This document shows positions 17,301 to 23,705 of a stretch of DNA of 64,000 nucleotides, one piece after another (positions within the stretch are counted from its first letter, which is position 1; each line of letters opens with the position of its first letter). The translations under genes were made by a program, and so were the position numbers. The stretch covers positions 1-64,000 of the forward strand of contig JAUNAP010000006.1 in assembly GCA_030527545.1 (NCBI GenBank), in the 5' to 3' direction. Origin of the DNA: Actinomycetaceae bacterium (GTDB lineage: Bacteria; Actinomycetota; Actinomycetes; Actinomycetales; Actinomycetaceae). The notes beneath the pieces are model-generated. The model saw only the letters and a program-made list of their open reading frames with translations. It ran no database searches and was not told where the DNA came from.

Positions 17301-18218
17301 AACTCGCTAGGGCAACAGTCACTGTATATCGACTCGGCGTACGCGAAGTGGACGGCACCGAAGAACCAGAAGAACTACCTGTCGATTTCGACCTCAGCGT
17401 ATCGCGAACGCGTCACGCTCAGTGTTTACGCTGATCTTCCGGGCTATGAGAAGAAATCGGGGGATATTTTCATCCCCACAGCCGGAGAGATCGGCAAGAG
17501 TGGCGCTTACGGGCAGGGGACGCTAGTCATTTCAGGTACCGAACGGACAGTGAATTCTTCAGGCCGCGCTGAGCTTAAGCTTGGCGAGGGCGCGTTTTGG
17601 TATCTAGGAACCGAATGGGGACCCGCCAATTATCAGACCTACGTGAAGGCGTCGTCTGGCCCTGGTGTTGACCCCTACAGGAAACACAACCCTGGTGAGC
17701 TCGAGCTTTACGCCGGTGGGGCGCTCGTGCTGCGTTCTAGAGACAAGAAGATCCGGGTGCCTGGTATCCCCTCGACCTCTGGCGGGCTCAATATCACGAT
17801 CCCAGCGGGAACGAGCGAGTGGACACTCCAGTATGTCGGGTCTGCTCGCCGGTTCAAGACTGGGATCCGTGACGTGACAGTTGACCCGGCCGCGCTACTA
17901 GAGGTGCCGGTGCGTGAGTGGTGGGACAAAGGCGAGATGGAAGCCTACGCCAACCAGCTTGAGGATCAATCGGGGGCGAGAACGGGCCGGTGGGACGGGG
18001 CCGTCAAGCCTCGCCGTGTTCCGGGGCTGATCGCGGAAGAAGTAGAGGCCGCCGGTCTAGAAAACTATGTGCAATACGACGCGGAAGGCCGCACGCTCGC
18101 GCTCATGTACGACCGACTCTGGACACTGCTCATCCCCCTGGTCAAAGACCTACGCGGCCGAGTCAGCCAGCTAGAAACACAACACGCGAGTGACAGGGAG
18201 GAGGGGACAGATGGATAG
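14295..18218 (+). CDS. Tail-tip/fibre protein with Fn3-like and S74 self-processing domains
   Basis: 1,307 residues. The N-terminal ~370 residues resemble a tail-associated lysin/baseplate (Tal-like) domain. Residues about 398-500 form a fibronectin type III-like domain (PPTDVLATSD ... ITVSWTRP) and about 515-610 a second beta domain. A coiled coil follows (about 625-670). Residues about 922-975 contain short repeats of the ITSDKI-AANAVTA-GAIKA type, typical of trimeric fibres. The C-terminal ~125 residues form a peptidase S74-like intramolecular chaperone with Ser near 1183 and Lys near 1188 (SARRFKTGI), then PGLIAEEVEAAG and a terminal coiled coil; this domain normally trims itself after trimerisation. 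Start ATG 14295 or 14301, overlapping the distal tail gene. Likely the receptor-binding protein. Confidence 0.85.
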   Translation: MAMRFQVRAFDPFGEERGIIDEFVSLEMVETLNAASTCTLTIPAAGRAAEILTPPVEFAVEIYGRATANGEPVNARFICLECERDASSPAETIQLKGLGYAVVLEWASVWSATPGNDEGKRVFNAQSPGSILHTLLSEAAARTDSAGRKWAKGAVSWDFTPETDSAGMAWGKNAAKTFSASAPLAKPLEWLASKGAVDWRWDGRCLQVYKADSGMATRHPEDIRLFGEFSTGQPVTISWGQLCTVARFRGDGGYERTKENPAASSVFGRVERWSEQAQVTRDATADLYLEELLRRGEAPVTQWRREWVIEDESTACPWNYYAVGDWVYVDREAERMRVVEAGIKVEADGTITGWETLGTRLESLLEKLARRTTDLSDGAVGADSGGPAPAGEDTRRPMPPTDVLATSDTIVTQEGHYRGVITVSWTRPTLATNRTEMTPVAYRVWAREEGSSQLRLEAQTGDVASVGIYGTPGRTYEVRVQAGTENGWWSALSDAATIRVEDDVTPPPAPSTPVLAADLGVITITTDGLSSEGERMPPDFDHYEAHITTNRGEHEAAVAGEFPGATLVGLEGERQWFFPAPTYGTWYVLLYAVDRAGNRSKPSAPAQIEVKSSVDTAAIKAEIDAALEDWRGEKATLEERLAALDEKNEALRGEIAAQIEQAAKTAGKQVLWVEAKNATSVKFPPNAPEGAVLFARERPGAPIWGMWVRDGQSWHSTPLEKATIGGVDISKLVAQDGQVSQQVADAIWARKIAASKITTDEIIAGADFDQALPDIKASWSQWEKTSGWRRASDNSLFTQDGKANERIVSPWLTVDRFSPYIISFNGYTTKVAANIHLVIAWKGHEEDDWIDERIFEVHRRKTFEYEFSIPKYVSALGVSDNFNAPQQVRIGFVIDELTTGQVVIENLCVYRAAGSTRISGGAITSDKIAANAVTAGAIKANAVTADKIKAGAIQATHIAANAVTAKAIKSDAIDGMTITGALIQNSRSNTGLKISGGSIRGYNSLGQQSLYIDSAYAKWTAPKNQKNYLSISTSAYRERVTLSVYADLPGYEKKSGDIFIPTAGEIGKSGAYGQGTLVISGTERTVNSSGRAELKLGEGAFWYLGTEWGPANYQTYVKASSGPGVDPYRKHNPGELELYAGGALVLRSRDKKIRVPGIPSTSGGLNITIPAGTSEWTLQYVGSARRFKTGIRDVTVDPAALLEVPVREWWDKGEMEAYANQLEDQSGARTGRWDGAVKPRRVPGLIAEEVEAAGLENYVQYDAEGRTLALMYDRLWTLLIPLVKDLRGRVSQLETQHASDREEGTDG

Positions 18219-18357
18219 CACGGATACGCAGATCCCGGTGAGGGCTCTCGAGGGCGTGTATGCCGACGTGATCGCGATGCTCGCCATGCGCCTAGCCGCG
18301 GCAGAAACCGCCGCGAACACGCGTGAGAACCAGGCAGACACGAGCGGGGCCAACTAG
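18211..18357 (+). CDS. Small hypothetical phage protein, 48 residues
   Basis: ATG 18211 overlaps the end of the fibre gene and is preceded by GGGAGGAGGGG, a very strong ribosome binding site. The product is a single predicted helix (YADVIAMLAMRLAAAETAANTREN) with polar ends. No family recognised; small genes at this place often encode fibre-associated or lysis-accessory proteins. A terminator hairpin follows after 31 bases. Confidence 0.7.
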   Translation: MDSTDTQIPVRALEGVYADVIAMLAMRLAAAETAANTRENQADTSGAN

Positions 18358-18388
18358 CCCCGCTTGCCTGGAGACGCTTCTTTCTATT

Positions 18389-18420
18389 GCTCTCGGCCAC
18401 CAATTGGCCGGGAGCTTTCC
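18389..18420 (+). terminator. Hairpin after the tail genes
   Basis: An 11-bp stem (GCTCTCGGCCA with TGGCCGGGAGC, one G-T pair; arms 18389-18399 and 18405-18415) followed by TTTCC. The T-run is short, so it may be a weak terminator separating tail from lysis genes. Confidence 0.5.
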
Positions 18421-18454
18421 TATACGCACACGCACGACAAAGGGGGCTCCACGC

Positions 18455-18604
18455 ATGCGTGAAACCGATCGGTTAGAAGAATACAAACTCCTCATGGGGG
18501 TTGGCACCCCACCCATGCCGCCTGACATTAGCGAAGACACCGCGACTCCGCTCGACGATGACCCGCTGGCCTATGACGGTGTGGCGCGAGAGGAGACGAA
18601 CTAA
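18455..18604 (+). CDS. Small hypothetical phage protein, 49 residues
   Basis: ATG 18455 after AAAGGGGGC. Acidic, proline-rich and probably disordered (MPPDISEDTATPLDDDP). Its stop overlaps the endolysin start (TAATG), so it is probably translated together with the lysis genes. In actinophages such short proteins (XkdX-like or lysin leader) often precede the lysin; no motif confirms this here. Confidence 0.6.
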   Translation: MRETDRLEEYKLLMGVGTPPMPPDISEDTATPLDDDPLAYDGVAREETN

Positions 18605-19452
18605 TGGCTACCGGGCAAGATCTCATCCGTGTCGCCTCTGGCGAGTTGGGGTATACGCGGTGGCGTGACCCTCAGCGCGGCACGAAGTATGGCCGCTGGT
18701 ATGCCGACCTCACTGGGTCACCCTATTTTGGGGCCAATGGTGTGCCTTTCTGTGCGATGGGTGCCTCGTGGTGTCTAGACCAGTTGGGGATGACACCGCC
18801 TGGCGGGCATTTCGCGTATGTGCCTACGGGGATTGCGAACGCCCGTAAGGCGGGTGCGCTTGTCCCGGCCAGGCAGGCCCGCCCCGGTGACCTGGTGTGT
18901 TTCGACTGGAATCGTGATGGTGTGGCCGATCATGTGGGTATCGTGGTCGCTAATCTCGGGTGGGGGTTGGCGACAATCGAGTTCAATACCTCGCCTGGTA
19001 CGGGTGGGTCTCAGGGCAATGGTGGGGGCGTGTATCGTCGCACTCGCGCGTGGAGTTACGTGTGTGCGGTCATCCGGCCCGCCTATGGTGCGCCTGCTCC
19101 TCAATCACACCCGGCAAAGCTCGAAGTCGATGGTGTGCTCGGTCCCGCCTCGACGCGTGCATTCCAGTGGGTGGCGGGCACCCCGCAGGACGGGCGCGTA
19201 TCGAGCCAGCCCTACGCTAACCGGGCGCATCTGCCGAACTGGGTGACCATCGACTACACGAAGCGCCCGGGCGGGTCCGCCCTGGTGATCGCTATCCAAG
19301 GCTGGGTGAAAACCACGAAGGACGGTTTCATCGGCCCGGACACGATCAAGGGCATCCAGCGGTCGGTCGGCGGAGTAGCCGTCGACGGGTATCTCGGTCC
19401 TGCCACGGCCCGCGCGGTCCAGGCGTGGCTGAACATGAAACTCGGCTACTAA
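18604..19452 (+). CDS. Endolysin: CHAP/NlpC-like peptidase with peptidoglycan-binding repeats
   Basis: 282 residues. The N-terminal domain (about 1-155) has a papain-like arrangement with Cys near 50 (GVPFCAMGASW) and His near 110 (DGVADHVGIV), as in CHAP/amidase endolysins that cut the cross-bridge or stem peptide. The C-terminal half carries two peptidoglycan-binding-type repeats (KLEVDGVLGPASTRAFQ at about 175 and KDGFIGPDTIKGIQ ... VDGYLGPATARAVQ at about 238-275). No signal peptide, so release depends on the holin encoded next. Confidence 0.88.
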   Translation: MATGQDLIRVASGELGYTRWRDPQRGTKYGRWYADLTGSPYFGANGVPFCAMGASWCLDQLGMTPPGGHFAYVPTGIANARKAGALVPARQARPGDLVCFDWNRDGVADHVGIVVANLGWGLATIEFNTSPGTGGSQGNGGGVYRRTRAWSYVCAVIRPAYGAPAPQSHPAKLEVDGVLGPASTRAFQWVAGTPQDGRVSSQPYANRAHLPNWVTIDYTKRPGGSALVIAIQGWVKTTKDGFIGPDTIKGIQRSVGGVAVDGYLGPATARAVQAWLNMKLGY

Positions 19453-19463
19453 GGGAGGAGACC

Positions 19464-19790
19464 ATGATGGGTGCTTCTATCTATCTCACGGCCTCGTTTT
19501 GGACCGGCCTGGCCGAACGCGCGGTCAAGACCGCCGCCCAGTCCGCGCTCGCTCTGCTGGCTACGGCGGGGGCGGGCGTGCTCGATTGGGACTGGGCCGC
19601 TCTCGGGTCGGTCACTGCTGCCGCTGTGATCCTGTCGATCCTGACGTCATTGTCCGATCCGGCGCGCACGACCACTGACCCGACCACGGTTATCGCGATA
19701 CGCGACACCACCACGCCTAGCGAGGACGGGCCGGGACGTGAGACCAGGGGCCGCCATGCGAAACGGCGAGACGGAGGCGCCAATGAGTGA
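19464..19790 (+). CDS. Phage holin
   Basis: 108 residues from the ATG after AGGGAGGAG. Two membrane segments (AAQSALALLATAGAGVL and LGSVTAAAVILSILTSL) with a short WDWAA turn between them and a basic, hydrophilic C-terminus: the pattern of actinophage class II holins. It forms the membrane lesion that lets the endolysin reach the wall. It lies directly after the lysin gene and overlaps the next start. Confidence 0.85.
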   Translation: MMGASIYLTASFWTGLAERAVKTAAQSALALLATAGAGVLDWDWAALGSVTAAAVILSILTSLSDPARTTTDPTTVIAIRDTTTPSEDGPGRETRGRHAKRRDGGANE

Positions 19791-20193
19791 CACCATTTGG
19801 TGGCACGACCTGTCAGGACTTGCGACTCTCATTGCCGCTGTAGGGTCCGCGATAGCGGCTGTGCGGGCGTCACGTCATGCTGGTGATGCGGCTGCCATGT
19901 CTGACCGCACAGCTAAACGGGCCGCGGCGACGAGTGAGACGGTCACGCGTGAGCTGTCGCATAATCACGGGTCGAGTCTCAAAGATGCGGTTGCGAGGAT
20001 CGAAACCGAGATCGCTGGGCAGGCGCGCCTTATCGAGGCTATCGATGACAAGGTTGATGCGGTCGGACACCAGGTTGGTGAGATTCGCGCGGACGCGCAT
20101 GCTGCTCATCAGCATTATGACTCCGAGCTGGCGGGGTTGCGTGAGCGGGTGTGGGACTGTCAGACCAAACACGCGGCTCCTAAGCGACAATAG
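19783..20193 (+). CDS. DUF2746-type membrane/coiled-coil phage protein
   Basis: 136 residues starting within the holin gene end (ATGAGTGA). One N-terminal membrane helix (GLATLIAAVGSAIAAV) is followed by a long coiled coil (SLKDAVARIETEIAGQ ... AIDDKVDAVGHQVGEI). This matches the DUF2746 phage proteins found beside holins, which may act as spanin-like or lysis-timing factors. That role is inferred. Confidence 0.7.
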   Translation: MSDTIWWHDLSGLATLIAAVGSAIAAVRASRHAGDAAAMSDRTAKRAAATSETVTRELSHNHGSSLKDAVARIETEIAGQARLIEAIDDKVDAVGHQVGEIRADAHAAHQHYDSELAGLRERVWDCQTKHAAPKRQ

Positions 20194-20198
20194 AAGAT

Positions 20199-20231
20199 AG
20201 CCGGGGCACCCCTGAGTGGGGTGTCCCGGCT
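20199..20231. terminator. Strong terminator between lysis genes and minus-strand accessory genes
   Basis: A 14-bp stem (AGCCGGGGCACCCC with its complement containing one G-T pair) around a TGAG loop lies between converging genes, so it probably ends transcription from both sides. No long T-run is present. Confidence 0.7.
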
Positions 20232-20251
20232 ATTCGCGTATCGACGTAATT

Positions 20252-20698
20252 CTAGCCACCTACCGGCTCGAACTCCACACCCTGAATGGGAGCAATACCC
20301 GTCGCTGAGATACCAAGCTGAAGTGGGAGCCTCACACCTTCAGACTGGGTGCGCACAAAGTCAACAAGCATACCCACAGTCGCCAGAGAAGAAGGGGCCT
20401 CATCGCCAGTGAGGTCGGTAGCATCTTCACTCAAGGTGCTCACCGCATCGACGAACTCCAAACGCGACACCTTGTATGAGCCAGCAGAATCAACCGGCCC
20501 TTTGACGAATACAGTCCCGTACCCGCCAGTGCGGAACAAGTCTGCCATGAGCTCACCCAACGGCTCGGTGTCAACGGCCGACAAGACCGGGGTATCGCCT
20601 TCGTCGTTTGTCACGCGAACACTAAAGTCGGACAGCGTAGTGTTGTACATGACTTCCAGCTCGAAGGATGCGAGTTCTTCACGCCATGACGACATCAT
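20252..20698 (-). CDS. Hypothetical accessory protein, 148 residues
   Basis: Acidic, soluble, beta-rich (FELEVMYNTTLSDFSVRVTNDEGDTPVLSAV). No family recognised. It overlaps the 3' end of the gene upstream (20695-20698, ATGA), so the two are coupled. It lies in the position where temperate phages carry lysogeny-expressed accessory genes (between lysis module and integrase), transcribed opposite to the late genes. ATG 20698 or 20695. Confidence 0.7.
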   Translation of the reverse strand: MMSSWREELASFELEVMYNTTLSDFSVRVTNDEGDTPVLSAVDTEPLGELMADLFRTGGYGTVFVKGPVDSAGSYKVSRLEFVDAVSTLSEDATDLTGDEAPSSLATVGMLVDFVRTQSEGVRLPLQLGISATGIAPIQGVEFEPVGG

Positions 20699-21111
20699 CG
20701 ACTCCTCTCTGCATGCGTGACGACGTAGGCTATGGCCAGTCTAAGCCCCTCGTTGAGATCTGTAACCTCTTCCAGCGGATGAATGTGGACAGGCTCACCT
20801 TTGCTGCCGTCAGCAGCGAAGTGGTGGGCATGAACATGACCGTGCTTGCAGTCAATCTCTAGCACGCGGCGGCCAAGAGCATCATCGAGCTGGATGGCGA
20901 ACTCTACGAGTCGACCAGCCTGACGCCATTGCCTTACTTGCGGGTAGGCCTGGGCGATATGAAGCATGTAGGGGGCTTTGCGCTCCTCGCATTCATCGCG
21001 CGGAGGTGGAGCATACCTGCCGCGATTGCCCAGGATTTCGAGCCTTTCCCATGCTTGTTGGGTCTGTTGACGCTCCTGACGGCGTTTTTCTTGGTTACGG
21101 CGAATCATCAT
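20695..21111 (-). CDS. Hypothetical accessory protein, 138 residues
   Basis: The N-terminus is strongly basic and helical (RRNQEKRRQERQQTQQAWERLE), followed by a compact domain with VEFAIQLDDALGRRVLEIDCKH, a GHVHAHHF cluster and HIHPLEEV. The His-rich core could bind metal. No family recognised with confidence. Coupled to the next gene by overlap. Together they may form a two-component module (for example toxin-antitoxin or anti-phage), but nothing in the motifs proves it. Confidence 0.7.
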   Translation of the reverse strand: MMIRRNQEKRRQERQQTQQAWERLEILGNRGRYAPPPRDECEERKAPYMLHIAQAYPQVRQWRQAGRLVEFAIQLDDALGRRVLEIDCKHGHVHAHHFAADGSKGEPVHIHPLEEVTDLNEGLRLAIAYVVTHAERSR

Positions 21112-21141
21112 GAGGCTTTGGCTGGGCGACGCGGCTGTATC

Positions 21142-21348
21142 TTAGGGCCTATTGAAGGATGCTTGCCGCATCGTCTCCCCTGTGACCCGCCAAGCTTCCG
21201 CCTGGATGGAAGTCTCGCGCAGGAACTTCTTGTGGGCCTGTAGCACCTTCTCGGGATTGCGGTAGATAGCCCATCCCCGTCTGGTCCCACGACTCACGGG
21301 ATTCTGAGGAGTGGTTGTTCTCAGGCGTGGCACCATCGTGTCGATCAT
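21142..21348 (-). CDS. Hypothetical small basic protein, 68 residues
   Basis: Basic product with RTTTPQNPVSRGTRRGWAIY, then a helical KVLQAHKKFLRETSIQAEAW. First gene of the minus-strand accessory operon and 30 bases upstream of the next. No family recognised. Upstream GGAAAGGAGCACTG provides a ribosome binding site for ATG 21348. Larger in-frame or alternate-frame readings of the same DNA look like shadows. Confidence 0.5.
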   Translation of the reverse strand: MIDTMVPRLRTTTPQNPVSRGTRRGWAIYRNPEKVLQAHKKFLRETSIQAEAWRVTGETMRQASFNRP

Positions 21349-21417
21349 GGCCCATCAGTGCTCCTTTCCTGTCACCTAGTGTGTCATGTCCTCTATAAGC
21401 CTGTCTCCCCATCTCAT

Positions 21418-22539
21418 TCATCTCGCGTCCTCACTCAACCTCCTCATCGCCTCCGCAAGCCGCTCCCTAGGTGCCCGCTGATACAGCAGCGATGTCGACC
21501 AGTCCGAGTGGCCTAGGATCGCCATAATCTCCACAGGGGTCGCACCCGTGGCCATCAGCTGCGAGGCACACGTCGCCCGGAGCTGATGGAACGTCAACCC
21601 CTCCAGGCCCGGAACCTTATCGACGGCGCGGCGGTAGTGGTAGGTCAACCGATTATTCGCCACCGGGCTACCATTCGACGCCCGAAATACCAGATCATCG
21701 TCTCCGCCGTCTGTACTGTCGAGCCATGCACGCAGCACAGGCATGACGGGGGCGGCGATAGGCACGTCACGCCTAGACGACTCAGACTTTGGGGGGCCAA
21801 TCACCAGCCCGCCGCTAGGCGAGCGTTTTACCGCATACCTCACCCGTATCACCCCCGCCGCAAGGTCAACGTCGCGGCGCCGTAGCGCAGCGATCTCGCC
21901 ATAGCGCAGGCCACACCACCCGGCCAGGTAGACGAACACTCCAAGGTCATCAGGCATAGACTCCGCAATCTCAGCGATCTGGGTCGGGTTGGCTATCCGT
22001 TCTCGTGCTTCCCTCTTCTCGGGCGTGATCTTCGGGCGCACCAGGGCGCCTTTGATACGCGCCGGGCTGGTCTTGATGAGGTCGGCCTCGACTGCGGCGT
22101 TGAGCATAGCGTGTAGGCACCGATAGGAGTTCCAGCGCACGAACGGGTGGGCGGGATCGAAGTCCTCGTACCAGTGTTCTATGTGGCCAGGCGTGAGCTC
22201 GGGTAGCCGCACATCCCCCAGCGTGGGGAGGATGTGGCAGCGGCATGCCGACAGGTAGGACCGCAACGTGTTGGGAGACGCCCCGGCCTTTTCGAGTTCT
22301 GCCAGCCACGCGACCGCCCAGTCGGTGAGCGTGTGAGTGGTGTCCTGCCGGGGGTGGGGTGATTCCCAGGTGCCCGCCCGTATGGCGTGCTCGTTCATGG
22401 CGAGCCAGGCGGAGGCTTCACGTTTGGTATCGAAGCGCTTGTAGACGCGGGAGCCGGGGCGGGTGGGGTCTGCATGGGAGGCTTCCCACCGGTGGTTGCG
22501 TGTGGGCTTGATTGTGCCGAAGCGGGCGCGTTTGGTCAT
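21418..22539 (-). CDS. int: Tyrosine-type phage integrase
   Basis: 373 residues from ATG 22539. Order: N-terminal arm-binding/AP2-like segment (about 1-60), SAM-like core-binding domain (about 65-165; LTDWAVAWLAELEKAGASPNTLRSY), catalytic domain with Arg212 (GLRYGEIAALR), Lys251, His318 and Arg321 (HQLRATCAS), His344 (LGHSDWSTS) and the nucleophile Tyr353. It catalyses site-specific recombination between phage and tRNA attachment sites. Three direct repeats just upstream are candidate arm sites. A longer frame to 22695 exists but would run through those repeats. Confidence 0.95.
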   Translation of the reverse strand: MTKRARFGTIKPTRNHRWEASHADPTRPGSRVYKRFDTKREASAWLAMNEHAIRAGTWESPHPRQDTTHTLTDWAVAWLAELEKAGASPNTLRSYLSACRCHILPTLGDVRLPELTPGHIEHWYEDFDPAHPFVRWNSYRCLHAMLNAAVEADLIKTSPARIKGALVRPKITPEKREARERIANPTQIAEIAESMPDDLGVFVYLAGWCGLRYGEIAALRRRDVDLAAGVIRVRYAVKRSPSGGLVIGPPKSESSRRDVPIAAPVMPVLRAWLDSTDGGDDDLVFRASNGSPVANNRLTYHYRRAVDKVPGLEGLTFHQLRATCASQLMATGATPVEIMAILGHSDWSTSLLYQRAPRERLAEAMRRLSEDAR

Positions 22540-22571
22540 GGCTCCTACGGTAGGGGCGACCACCCCGTTTT

Positions 22572-22602
22572 CGACCCCACTAGCGACCCCACATCGACCC
22601 CA
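22572..22602. repeat. Three direct repeats of CGACCCCA upstream of int
   Basis: Copies at 22572-22579, 22584-22591 and 22595-22602 with 11-12-base spacing, about one helical turn, between the integrase start and the tRNA-Ala attachment region. This is the arrangement of integrase arm-type binding sites. They could equally be operator sites for integrase expression. Confidence 0.55.
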
Positions 22603-22681
22603 TAAGAGGGGAGAGTAGGGAGAGCACAGAGAGGGTAGAGAGACCGGGAGGAGCAGTGTTTTTCGTTGGAATGGCAAGGAA

Positions 22682-22710
22682 AAACCCGGAACCACGTGGG
22701 TTCCGGGTTT
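22682..22710 (-). terminator. Hairpin downstream of tRNA-Ala
   Basis: A 12-bp perfect stem (AAACCCGGAACC and its complement, 5-base loop) starts 5 bases after the tRNA 3' end and is flanked by A/T runs, suiting termination of the minus-strand tRNA transcript. Because it abuts the inferred attachment site, it may have come with either the host or the phage half-site. Confidence 0.7.
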
Positions 22711-22714
22711 CTTG

Positions 22715-22790
22715 TGGTGGAGCTAGTCGGACTCGAACCGACGACCCTCTGCTTGCAAAGCAGATGCGCTACCAGCTGCGCCATAGCCCC
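22715..22790 (-). tRNA. tRNA-Ala(TGC), prophage attachment gene
   Basis: Full cloverleaf of 76 bases with encoded CCA: acceptor GGGGCTA/TAGCTCC, D-arm, anticodon stem TCTGC/GCAGA with loop TTTGCAA (anticodon TGC), T-arm GTCGG-TTCGAGT-CCGAC. Its 3' end faces the integrase, which marks it as the probable integration site; the gene is whole after integration. Confidence 0.96.
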
Positions 22791-22925
22791 CTAGAGTGAC
22801 CGATCGACGTCGTCAAGGCGATGCCACACGCGCGGCGAATCATCGAGATCGCGAACAACGGAAGCGCACACAACACCGACCACTCCGAGAGAAAGAATCG
22901 TTGCCGTCCAGGTGAGTGCCTTCAT
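22791..22925 (-). CDS. 44-residue membrane peptide between the tRNA genes
   Basis: The minus strand from ATG 22925 to TAG 22791-22793 encodes one N-terminal hydrophobic helix (ATILSLGVVGVVCASVV) followed by a polar, acidic tail (RDLDDSPRVWHRLDD). A good ribosome binding site (GGTGGAG) lies 5-6 bases upstream. The stop abuts the tRNA-Ala 5' end, so it is probably co-transcribed with the tRNAs. It could be a signal-anchored small protein or a lipoprotein-like peptide with a Cys at the end of the helix. No family recognised. Confidence 0.6.
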   Translation of the reverse strand: MKALTWTATILSLGVVGVVCASVVRDLDDSPRVWHRLDDVDRSL

Positions 22926-22955
22926 CTGCTCCACCGCCCATTGTCGATCAATCAG

Positions 22956-23029
22956 TGGGCCTAGCTGGGCTCGAACCAGCGACCTCAGTCTTATCAGGAC
23001 TGCGCTCTAACCAACTGAGCTATAGGCCC
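22956..23029 (-). tRNA. tRNA-Ile(GAT)
   Basis: 74-base cloverleaf with acceptor GGGCCTA/TAGGCCC, anticodon loop CTGATAA (GAT) and T-loop TTCGAGC. No CCA is encoded. Lies downstream of gyrA and the DUF3566 gene, as in many actinobacteria. Confidence 0.96.
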
Positions 23030-23123
23030 GGGGTGCCTCAGGCACGACAAGACTTTAGCGCACTTGCCGCGCCCAAGACAAACCGAGACGGCCCCGGCGA
23101 TAGTGACAAGCACTACAACCGGA

Positions 23124-23705
23124 CTACTCGTCCTGGAACGTCACGTGAACGCCACCGACAAGCGCCGCCACGCGGTTATACAACAGCGCCGCGACCGTCG
23201 CCAAGGCCGTCAGCAAGGCGACGTTGCACACGGCAATGACCGTCGACAACGCCATCGCCCGCGGCAGGGTGACCAGCTCCACGAGGCCAGCGACCATGCC
23301 CGAGGAATCAATGGACTTGACGAATTCTTGCAGCGACGAGAACACGTGCATCATGTTGAGGATCAGCCACACGATAAAAGCGGCGACGATCATCGCCGCC
23401 CCCAGGCACACAGACAGCAAAAATGCCATCTTCATGACCGACCACGGCTCGACTCGCGACAGAGTGAGGGCAATCTGTCGCGGCACGTACGTCTCCTCCT
23501 TGGCCTCCTCCTGGCGATTCTCCTTCGCCACCTGAGCGAAGGTCACGGGCTCCTCGCTTGGGGCGGAAACGGCCGACTCCGCGGCCTTATCCTCCGCCTC
23601 AGGCTCCTTGTGGTCGCTCGCTTCCGCCTCGGCCACCGTCACAGCCGGGACCGCCTCGGTGACCTCGCTAGGCTCGCGGCCCTCCTCTTCCTTCGCGTCG
23701 GTCAT
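23124..23705 (-). CDS. DUF3566 transmembrane protein
   Basis: 193 residues. An acidic, disordered N-terminal half (about 1-70) precedes the DUF3566 domain, which starts [23 protein letters not shown] and has two membrane helices (about 92-115 and 158-178). It is the standard neighbour of gyrA in actinobacteria (Rv0007-like). Its ATG overlaps the gyrA stop (ATGA). Function is unknown; membrane location is clear. Confidence 0.9.
   Translation of the reverse strand: MTDAKEEEGREPSEVTEAVPAVTVAEAEASDHKEPEAEDKAAESAVSAPSEEPVTFAQVAKENRQEEAKEETYVPRQIALTLSRVEPWSVMKMAFLLSVCLGAAMIVAAFIVWLILNMMHVFSSLQEFVKSIDSSGMVAGLVELVTLPRAMALSTVIAVCNVALLTALATVAALLYNRVAALVGGVHVTFQDE

Larger units (their letters stand above)
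1..22714. mobile_element. Integrated siphovirus-type prophage, right portion
   Basis: A continuous phage late region (terminase, portal, capsid, tail, lysis) on the + strand is followed by three minus-strand genes and a tyrosine integrase whose 5' end lies next to the 3' end of tRNA-Ala. That is the usual layout of an actinophage integrated in a tRNA gene. The left end is outside the window: no repressor, replication genes or second copy of the tRNA 3' end is seen. Codon use is less GC-biased at third positions than in the host genes to the right. The right border is inferred to lie within or just beside the tRNA 3' end. All structural genes appear intact apart from the odd start of the HNH gene. 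Confidence 0.92.

Noticed and set aside
1-22714. Repressor, replication genes and left attachment site of the prophage
   Set aside because: Searched for by reading both strands; none found, so they must lie left of base 1.
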